From Chrysophaeum taylorii (Eukaryota > Sar > Pelagophyceae > Pelagomonadales > Pelagomonadaceae), in NCBI GenBank assembly GCA_029834535.1, contig JAQMWT010000432.1, positions 114,330-178,329 on the forward strand: a stretch of 64,000 bases of DNA, given 5' to 3'. Every line of letters begins with the position of its first letter. The first letter of the stretch is position 1. The notes under the pieces were generated by a model, which made no database searches, was not told the DNA's origin, and worked only from the letters and a program-made list of their open reading frames with translations. A program made the position numbers and the translations under genes. This document shows positions 57,078 to 64,000 of this stretch, piece by piece.

Positions 57078-58427
57078 GGCAAATATCCTCTGCACCGCTC
57101 CCCAGTCTCGCTCCACTCACCCTCTTTATTTTCTTCTCTGATTAAGAAATTATTATCGAACGAATGAACGAACGAACGAACTAACCTCCGAGTGTAGTAG
57201 AAATAACTCCATTTTTTCGTGGTGCATTGCGGGCCGCGCTTCGTAAACATCAGTTAGACGCGGGCTTACTGCGTGGTGCTTAATACCCACCGGCTAATAA
57301 CCGGACATGCTTACTACTAGGCCGATTATGGGCGTCGAACTTTCCACCTTCCCATTCTTTCTGGTCTTCCACGTCATTTAACAGAAGTTGTCTTACTGAA
57401 CAACATGTCCACCATCTGCCGTTGCTGCTTGGCGGGACATATCCTTAAGCCCGTCTAGCCCTGTATGCAACGCACGGTGCGAGTTCCTCCCGGCGCAAGG
57501 AGCCAGCCACTTGGCAGCTCTCGGTGCACTTCTCGACGTCCTTGGTCATACGTCTCGATGCCAGTGTAGGGCCAACCTGGAACCTCCAAACTAATACTTT
57601 TTTGAAGCAGAATCATTAAAATTCAAAACTCGAGTTTTAAGACTGTTCGTTCGTCCTAGAGGGGGGATTTTGACTCTACGACAACTTGGGAACTGGATCT
57701 TGAGTGGTGGCAACAGGGATTGTCCGCACTGCGTGTAGTCTACTTCGAAACGAAAGTGTTTAGGTCCTGATCTTGGTGTGCAAATCGGCGTTATGGGGTT
57801 GTTCTGTTCCTTTGTTTTGTGATCGGCTGACGTTGCCGTTGTCCTCAATGGAGGCAGCCGATGACCTGAGGCCGTTGCATCTGAATGACGATGCTGAAGA
57901 TTAGCTCCTTCTCGTTGATGGCTTTTTTGCCGGGATCGAGATCGTGGAGGCGCATGCAGATATATTTCTAGCGGAGCTACATGTCCATGTCGTCGCTCTT
58001 CCGATTGAGCTGCCTCAGCTCTCGATGCAGTTGAGGGCCCGGTAGCAGGCATTGGCTTTTCCATGTCCATGACAGCCTCCTCGAAGGCGGCCTAGTCGGC
58101 GACCTCGAGCACCCGGACGACGCGCGTGACTTCGTCGTCGAGAGCGCAGTCGGTATGCTCATGACATTTGAATAGTCTGTCTGAAGGTCATAGTGGCAAT
58201 TACAAAACAGTATTGCGATCTCCGGCGTCATCCACTCACTATGTGATGTGCTCGTGCGCCGGGTCCACCCCGCGCCCTCCCTGGGCTCCCGCGGCGGCCT
58301 TGCGCGCTGCGCCTCGGGCTGCTATCGTGAGCCGTCACCTTGTCGCAGTCCTACGGATAGCTACTAGACTTAACTATTTGTGGCTGGGTCGTTTAGAATC
58401 CGGACATTTTGCCTACTTGGGCAGATC
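57045..58427. other. Intergenic region with simple repeats and remnants
   Basis: (CAGA)n at 57045-57077 begins right at the DDX6 stop. (CGAA)n lies at 57157-57180. From about 57590 to 58150, short minus-strand protein-like pieces (e.g. LDDEVTRVVRVLEVAD near 58140) are broken by stops and frame changes. No family recognised. Confidence 0.35.
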
Positions 58428-58866
58428 CACAGGGGTATATATAGCCCCGGGCACTCGCGCACGCCAGGACCGGCATTCCTACCCTCACCTTTTGGTTTTG
58501 GGCCCTTAAAGCGCTCGAGGTGGATCGCGCGTTCGAATCCGCCCCACCGCTGCGCCGCAAGGAGTGTGTGAGTGGCTTCGACGCAGTTGCCATTGCCAAC
58601 TGCTGGAGCCCCATCGTCTAGCACAAACACTAGACCCCCCTCATCTGGGCGCTTTCACTTACCAGGACCGGGTGTTCATCTCCGACGCAGATGTTCATCT
58701 TAAGCAGATGGCGTCGTCGTCTGCTGGGTCCCCACCGTTTTGCATACACATACATGCTTGACTCGCCCCAGATGTTCACGTTTCACTATGATGGGGAAGC
58801 ACAGGGGTATATATAGCCCCGGGCACTCGCACACACCAGGACCGGCATTCCTACCCTCACCTTTTG
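58428..58866 (+). repeat. TRIM-like or tandem repeat, copy 2 (439 bp, 68-bp direct ends)
   Basis: The same element as at 24852-25293: direct ends 58428-58495 and 58799-58866, both with gggtatatatagccccgggc. The internal part is about 90% identical to copy 1 by eye, including gcgttcgaatccgccccacc and the cactagacccccctcatctg box. Orientation is the same. Confidence 0.75.
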
Positions 58867-58940
58867 AGATCGGGGTTATTGATATGGTCGGTTAGATCTC
58901 AGCATTAGCTTCCGTCCAAGCGTGACCTCGATCCGTGACG

Positions 58941-59265
58941 ATGGCGCTGAGTTACGAAGCCGTCGAAGGTCCCATCGTCCAGGTGGGTCGCTTAGCCGGA
59001 ACGAAAAAAGTTCGCCAACTCCGCTGCGAGGAAGCCTGGTCCGTTGCAGGTAGTGCGACGGCGGTTCAGCCGGAACCAATCGATGCGGATTCGGAGCGTG
59101 AGCGCCAGGAGAAGGAAAAATTCAGCACCGCACCCCATCGTGCGAGTGGTGCATCAGTTCATGGACAACTGCTCTGGGACGAACAAGTCGCAGTATTGCT
59201 TCGGCGGGCTGGCTCTGACTAAACAACACCACCACCACCAAGAACAACATAACAAAAAAATATGA
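58941..59265 (+). pseudogene. Short ORF fused to a DDE-transposase-like fragment
   Basis: An ATG at 58941 opens MALSYEAVEGPIVQVGRLAG and stays open to 59222. In the neighbouring frame at 59125-59220 the sequence VHQFMDNCSGTNKSQYCF resembles the 'DNC-GQNKN' block around a catalytic Asp in DDE-type transposases of eukaryotic DNA elements. Either this is a transposase remnant or a small gene with an intron (possible donor gtagtgcgac at 59049). Low certainty. Confidence 0.3.
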
Positions 59266-59352
59266 CGACGATGGTTATGGTGGCCTCTCCTTTTCCTACG
59301 AAACGAAAAAAAAGTCCTTTCCTCAATAAAGAGGGGCGGCGAGGAGTTCGGA

Positions 59353-60005
59353 TTAAAAGGCGGAGAGGGTGGACTCGGCCTGGTAGGCGACGCGGGCGCG
59401 GTAGGCGCGGTAGGCGCGGTAGGCGCGGAGCGAGGTGGCGATGTAGACGGGGGTCGACGAGGTAGCCGCCCGGGAGGTGGGTCGGAGGTTTGGAGAGGAA
59501 AAGAGCCTCGAGGGCCGGCTTGCATTGATACGACAGCACCTCGAGGCGCGCACGGCAGTGCTCGCAGTCGTTGTAGGCAGCGTCACTGTCTGTCAACGAG
59601 GACACAGTCGAGACCAGTTCTTCGCTCCAGCTGCTGGTGCTCCGCTTGCGGCTGCGTCCCTGTCCTCGAGCTAGTGCCACTGCGTCCTGCTCTCGGTCCG
59701 ACGCGTGCCCGGCAAAAGCTGTGCCACGCGCCTCTGACAGTGCAGCCCGCGAGGCGTCTCGAGACCGCCGCCGGCGTCGTTTACCTCCCTCCCTACTAAC
59801 GAAGGACAGCGAGTTTTCGCGCTCATCGGGGCCCTCCAGTTCAAACTCGTCGTCATCGTCTCCACCACCATACTCGCCGCGACGGCACCGGCGCGCCGCC
59901 GCAGTTTTGCTGAAAGGCGAAGGACGCGAGACGGGCCTGTCCATCCTCATCCAGCCCGTCGAAGAAGTTGTTGAGGTCTACCACGCGGAACGGCACCCGA
60001 GCCAT
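59353..60005 (-). CDS. Unknown protein, frame interrupted (possible assembly indels)
   Basis: From the ATG at 60005 the minus strand reads MARVPFRVVDLNNFFDGLDE and DGQARLASFAFQQNC. It then moves to a second frame (DDDDEFELEGPDERENSLSF ... NDCEHCRARLEVLSYQCKPA ... SKPPTHLPGGYLVDP), and finally to a third ending YIATSLRAYRAYRAYRARVA with a stop at 59353. The last frame change falls on a run of five C (plus-strand G5, 59449-59453), a typical site for a one-base sequencing error. The first change near 59870 has no good intron. All three pieces look coding. No family is recognised. The paired Cys in CEHC could bind metal. Confidence 0.35.
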
Positions 60006-60039
60006 GGCTAACGGCCACTCGTCCTGCGACCCGACCATG

Positions 60040-60192
60040 TGGGTCGCTTAGAAATCGGACCTTATCAAAAATCGTCGTTTCGAGAAAATCGCCTTTGAAG
60101 GCATTTAAAGAAAAAAAAAAAATCGCCATTGAAGGATTAATGTCCGACTCGAAACGACGATTTTTGATAAGGTCCGATTTCTAAGCGACCCA
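60040..60192. mobile_element. MITE with 45-bp perfect terminal inverted repeats
   Basis: The left arm 60040-60084 starts tgggtcgcttagaaatcgga and the right arm 60148-60192 is its exact reverse complement. The 63-bp centre has an A12 run and two copies of aatcgcc-ttgaagg. It lies 35 bp 5' of the start codon of the minus-strand gene at 60005. No transposase inside. Confidence 0.85.
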
Positions 60193-60213
60193 GCCACATT
60201 TTGGCTCAATACT

Positions 60214-60347
60214 GTCTTTAAATGTCGACTGCTAAGAGGGGGGTGTGCGTGGGGAGCACGAAGGATGTGGGTGGGTTTGTGGGGTATGAGGGGTTTTTCT
60301 GTCTGTCTGTCTGTAAATGTCGACTGCTAAGAGGGGGGTGTGTGTGG
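60214..60347 (+). repeat. Two tandem copies of the Helitron-family end motif
   Basis: Aaatgtcgactgctaagagg occurs at about 60219 and 60314. The first copy extends through gtggggagcacgaaggatgtg to about 60290. They are separated by (TGTC)n. Confidence 0.8.
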
Positions 60348-60354
60348 CTCAATA

Positions 60355-60615
60355 GTAGGGTCGGATAAGAAAGTTCGTACGAGCCGTTAACTATGTTTCA
60401 GTTTGTACTAAGACATACTCAACGGATCGCTGAGCTATGTTCATTTGTACTCAAGCAGTATGTGCCGCCACGCCGCGAGATCGTCGCGATGGAACTAGTC
60501 CCCATAGTGAAGTCGGCATCCTTTCGTCCCCTCACGCAAAAAAAGGAAAAAGCCCACGCGTTGTAGGACCCGTCGTTGCGGCGCGGGCTAGTCTCGTTTT
60601 CTTATCCGACCCTAC
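60355..60615. mobile_element. MITE with 18-bp perfect inverted ends, TA target site
   Basis: Gtagggtcggataagaaa (60355-60372) is the exact reverse complement of 60598-60615. Read as TA + gggtcggataagaaa, it fits an element inserted at a duplicated TA dinucleotide (Tc1/mariner-like). 261 bp, no coding capacity. Confidence 0.75.
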
Positions 60616-60636
60616 ACAACACTACTGACAATACTG

Positions 60637-60684
60637 TCGTTTAAATTAAACTGCAGTTCCTCGTTTAAATTAAACTGCAGTTCC
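60637..60684. repeat. 24-bp perfect tandem repeat
   Basis: Tcgtttaaattaaactgcagttcc twice in a row. The unit itself contains the palindrome gtttaaattaaac (with one central base). Confidence 0.9.
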
Positions 60685-61276
60685 TCTACTTAAGCTCGGA
60701 CAGCTTGCGGTTTTAAACGTTTGAAACTTCTGAGGCGATCTTGCACTAAGTTCGCCGCCCCCCTTCTTCGGATCGCTTCACCATCGTCTGCTTACATGCC
60801 CGCGCTTTTGCAACGGCGCGACATGTTTACTTCGTAGTATGAGGCTACTTCGCTCCTTCATCCTCTAACCTGATAGTCGCCAAAGTACCCGTACCGCAGA
60901 ACAGTGACGAACATCTTCGTGGCGCTCCTTACCTCTGTTTGTATTTTCTTGTTCCTCGCACCTGTTAAACTATTTGTCTTTATACAGTCCAAAACCCGCT
61001 TCGCACTCACGATCGCACCTCATCTTACACTTAGTATTAGCAGCCTGCTCTTAATGGAGAGATTTGACCCTCTCCGGGTACATGGTAGAGACTGCGTGCA
61101 GTCTTAGGCGTGTACAGACCATTCCGCTTGTCACATGCTACTACACAAGGTAGGGATTTAAGCCCTAACTCCTTAAGGACATTAGGTCCCATAGAAGCGC
61201 TTACACTGACAACGAGGAACGAAGTCTCTGTTAATTAAACAGAAAACCCCGTACCCGACGGTACGCACCTGGAGGC
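60685..61276. other. AT-richer intergenic region
   Basis: Nothing recognised. Composition begins to shift to AT-rich here and stays so to the window end. Confidence 0.4.
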
Positions 61277-62995
61277 CTACTCCATGTTGGAAAAGAGCTT
61301 CCGACTGGGCTCTTCATAGTCATGAAAATATATAATTGCGGAAGGGTAAGGAAGGAGGGAAAACCGTACTACGGAGAGAAAACCCTCTTGAAGAGATAGG
61401 TGTGAAATGTTCCAGTGTCGCACACATAATAGTGTAGCTCTCTGGACCCCCTCAAAGTGTGAAAACGATTTATGCATTTCAGACGTTCTTGATGCGGAAC
61501 TTGTGCAATATACATGAGAACAGTGAACAGTGAAACAAACAACAACAGAACAGGACAAATTAATTATCGAGCGTGTTGTGATGTTGCGCAAAGAAGCAGC
61601 ACCGGTATCCACAACATCAGATTTGTGGTCCAATTCATCCTCGCTATTATCGTCCGGTTCCTTTAACTCTGGAGAAGACGAATTATGATCATCGGGGGAT
61701 ATGTCGTTAGCAGTGTTGGTGTTGTGCGTAGTCATTGCATCACTCAAGGTGACCAAGTGTGACATAACGGACGAAAGGAGGGACATAGCAGCATCCGGTG
61801 TAAGAGCGTGTAGATCCAATGCAGGAATAACACGATCATGTGCATCAGACATAGCTGTGTGGAGGTTATGAGCTGCTGCGTCGATTAGAACTCGCTGTGA
61901 CTCATTATACGTATCGGGAGGGAACTGTCCAATAGACGAGATTAGCGACCGAGAAATGATATGGACAAATACAGCAGAGGTCGGGATTATGGTGTTCTGA
62001 TGCATTTGAAGACTTGGGAAAATGTTATCTAAGAAAGAGACATGTTTGATGTTCTCGGTCACTTGAGTATTAAGAGTTTCGTAGGTTTCTCGCATCTGTG
62101 TGAGAGAAGTTAGTGCAAGCGATAGTTGATGTTCTTGTGCCATCAATTGCTGTTCGGTGTTAGTGAGACGTAAGGATAAAGACCGAGTCTCTTCTTTTAA
62201 TTGGTGTAAAGATTCAGCCATATTGTCGTTAGCTTTATCTGGCGTGGGCTCAGCGGGTGGATTATCGATCGGCGCTGGTGACACATCTTCAGAAGAGGTA
62301 TTATCAGAGAAGGTATCAATGATATGGGGTGGGTAGCCAACTTGGATTAACACGTTTTTTAATGCTATTTGTTGATCAGGTGGAAGTTGGCGAAAATCGT
62401 GCAGCATTGGCGGTACCGTCTCGGAAGAAGTTGCGTCAAGTTGATGAGAAACATCGTTAACAAAGCGTTCGATGAGCACGTTAAGTAACTCCTCAGGATT
62501 GGTAACTACACAGGTTTTATCTTCAACGGATTGTAACAAAGACCAAGCTGCTACAAGAATCTCAAGATTTACACTCGAAATGAAGGGCAGCTGAAGTAAG
62601 AGCATGGCGTTAGCGTCAGGGTTGACGAGAATTTTAGAAGCATCAACGTTAAGGGATGTTGCAGTCTGCATGAGCGCCTCTTTGAGCAGCTTGTTAATAG
62701 CAATGGACTTTCCAAGGCGGAGGATTATAGCTCTTATGTGGGCAGCTGGATCATTATAACAAGAGAGTTGGAAGGGGTGCTGATTATTGCGAATTAACGC
62801 CATCCCGTGGTTCGACAAGTTGCACATCACACATATCAACAGAAAGAAAGGGCGCGGTACATCGAAGCAGTGCGATGCATGTTGCTCAGACGCGAGATGA
62901 TCCTCAATAATTTGGCGTATCCTGTCAGTTTTAAGCTCATCTTCAGTACATATGATGAGCACAAGGGGTGTACCCGGCATCTCGAACTGAGCCAT
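61277..62995 (-). CDS. Intact 572-residue protein of unknown family in an AT-rich island
   Basis: A single uninterrupted frame from the ATG at 62995 (MAQFEMPGTPLVLIICTEDE). Residues 1-200 are mixed alpha/beta with RPFFLLICVMCNLSNHGMAL and NPDANAMLLLQLPFISSVNL. Residues 210-260 contain an acidic/Pro linker. A coiled coil lies at about 262-320 (ESLHQLKEETRSLSLRLTNT ... QHQLSLALTSLTQMRETY), then helices, then an acidic Ser/Asp-rich stretch (430-460) and a hydrophobic segment (SCSVVVCFTVHCSHVYC). Composition and codon use match the adjacent retroelement, not the GC-rich genes. It could be a gag-like or otherwise element-encoded protein, or a horizontally acquired gene. Its start lies within about 10 bp of the copia fragment on the other strand, suggesting an insertion boundary. 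Confidence 0.5.
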   Translation of the reverse strand: MAQFEMPGTPLVLIICTEDELKTDRIRQIIEDHLASEQHASHCFDVPRPFFLLICVMCNLSNHGMALIRNNQHPFQLSCYNDPAAHIRAIILRLGKSIAINKLLKEALMQTATSLNVDASKILVNPDANAMLLLQLPFISSVNLEILVAAWSLLQSVEDKTCVVTNPEELLNVLIERFVNDVSHQLDATSSETVPPMLHDFRQLPPDQQIALKNVLIQVGYPPHIIDTFSDNTSSEDVSPAPIDNPPAEPTPDKANDNMAESLHQLKEETRSLSLRLTNTEQQLMAQEHQLSLALTSLTQMRETYETLNTQVTENIKHVSFLDNIFPSLQMHQNTIIPTSAVFVHIISRSLISSIGQFPPDTYNESQRVLIDAAAHNLHTAMSDAHDRVIPALDLHALTPDAAMSLLSSVMSHLVTLSDAMTTHNTNTANDISPDDHNSSSPELKEPDDNSEDELDHKSDVVDTGAASLRNITTRSIINLSCSVVVCFTVHCSHVYCTSSASRTSEMHKSFSHFEGVQRATLLCVRHWNISHLSLQEGFLSVVRFSLLPYPSAIIYFHDYEEPSRKLFSNME

Positions 62996-63002
62996 CTTCT
63001 GA

Positions 63003-63897
63003 TACGGACAAGTTCATCCTTCACCTTCTCCACTCTACTCGGCAAGCTCACGTTTGTCAATTGGCCTGTCGCCCCGATCTATCACAAAGTCTTAGTCGTT
63101 GCTCTCGAGGAATGCATAATCCAGCATTTCTACATGTTCAAGTACTAACAGGAACGCTCCGCTACTTGCGCAAGCCGAAAATCGTAATCTTCGCCTCTGG
63201 TACTACTCTGGCTCTTCCGCTCTAATGGACCATCTTCGACTTCTTATCGGTAATCGTACTGACATGGCCACCATGTTGGATTACACCAAAGAGCAAGTTA
63301 ATTCAGGTAATTTTGATCCATTGGTCGCATTCGTTGATGCCGACAATGCACCCTCATATGAACAAGACCGCAAAATCTACAACCGGTTACGCTATCTTTT
63401 GTTTGGTTCTCATCACTTGGAAGTCCAAGTCGCAACCTATTACCAGCTACTTCTACGCATGAGTAGAACTTATCGCCCTTAATATGTGCCGATGATGTGG
63501 TCTTGTTACGCAAGAGTTAACGGAAATGGCATTCGCTATAAATCCTCACTTCTATCTCCGCCAACCTTCAGGAAAGACTTGCTACTAGTTAGGATGCTCA
63601 CGACAATCCCCTCCCATCGGACATGTCGTTCATACGCAAACAGTCCTATACTTGGTGACTCTACCTCTGCTATTCATCTATCTAATAATCCCGACAGTGC
63701 GACTGACTAAGGCTAAAGCTATTAGCACACGCTGGTTCCGTATACGCGACTACGTACAGTTAAAACGTATACGTCTACATCATGTTTCGGTACCCATAAT
63801 ATCGCCGATGGATTTACAAACCTTTGGAGCTCCGCTCTTCAGCAGATTTCGCACGTTACTCGGCTTACAACAACCCATAGCTCAACAAGATGGTTAA
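63003..63897 (+). pseudogene. Ty1/copia pol remnant: end of reverse transcriptase and RNase H
   Basis: Collinear copia landmarks in shifting frames: STLLGKLTFVN then CRPDLSQSLSRCSRGMHNPA and TGTLRYLRKPK (the L-G-L-Y-...-TRPDI-...-L-RYLKGT block); FDPLVAFVDADNAPSYEQDR then RLRYLLFGSHHLEVQ (RNase H, usually SDADWA---DRKSTSGY--FL-G--I-W-SK); SRTYRP and the ADDVVLLRKSL-like piece (usually E-EY-AL----E--WL---L); and finally STRWFRIRDYVQLKRIRLHH (usually KHID-RYHFIRD-V--G---L-HV). At least three frameshifts and one stop. Upstream domains are absent. The 3' end lies near 63897 and the last 100 bp may be LTR. Confidence 0.8.
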
Positions 63898-64000
63898 TCC
63901 TTACCCTTCATTATGTCCAAAATGACTTTAAACTAACCCTCATATGTAAAGGAATACTGGTTCGCTAAAATGTGAAATGCAATGAAAGATGCGATGTGGA

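Overview
This window is nuclear DNA of a GC-rich, gene-dense unicellular eukaryote. The gene content fits a photosynthetic stramenopile (ochrophyte), perhaps a pelagophyte-like alga. The clues are a histidine-box hydroxylase whose N-terminus looks like the heterokont signal peptide with a Phe at the predicted cleavage site, a MyTH4-FERM myosin, a BBS4 homologue (implying a flagellated stage), and mostly single-exon genes whose few introns are short (35, 48, 59 and 131 nt). The species is an inference; the sequence does not name it.

Layout. Positions 1-764 hold the start of a GIDE-domain-like gene that runs off the left edge. Positions 1159-5150 are an AT-rich, decayed retroelement with gag, an aspartic protease and a C5-cytosine-methyltransferase-like domain. 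Positions 6.5-24.6 kb form a compact gene block: a PH/coiled-coil protein, a MyTH4-FERM myosin, a 2112-residue SAM/EF-hand-like protein, a predicted acylated PP1-binding protein, BBS4, and a small unknown. A Nudix hydrolase follows at 25.4 kb. Positions 26-29 kb hold decayed coding sequence and simple repeats. Positions 29.5-40.9 kb carry an SLC49-like transporter, an unknown two-exon gene, a pseudogene and an intact copy of the histidine-box hydroxylase, a HemK/PrmC methyltransferase and an HS6ST-like sulfotransferase. Positions 41.2-43.0 and 51.9-55.6 kb are Helitron-derived. Between and after them lie an HMG-box/TFIIS-N protein, a C2 protein with a striking repeat tail, eEF1B-gamma and a DDX6/Dhh1 helicase. 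The right end (59-64 kb) has two short inverted-repeat elements, an intact 572-residue ORF of unknown family, and a decayed Ty1/copia RT-RNase H segment.

How the parts relate. The genes are ordinary eukaryotic housekeeping and cell-biology functions with no operon logic: translation (eEF1B-gamma, HemK), mRNA decay (DDX6), cilium (BBS4), actin motor, plastid lipid or carotenoid hydroxylation, and transport. Neighbours are often separated by only 6-150 bp and are commonly convergent or divergent.

The unusual material is in the mobile-element layers. The main candidate is a retroelement in which protease and cytosine-methyltransferase motifs lie in one reading frame (1159-2973). Second is a Helitron-derived family with head-to-tail and inverted copies, a tandem 'ccaggtgaacttactgg' tail and a widely scattered end motif. 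Third is a roughly 440-bp repeat with 68-bp TATA-bearing direct ends.
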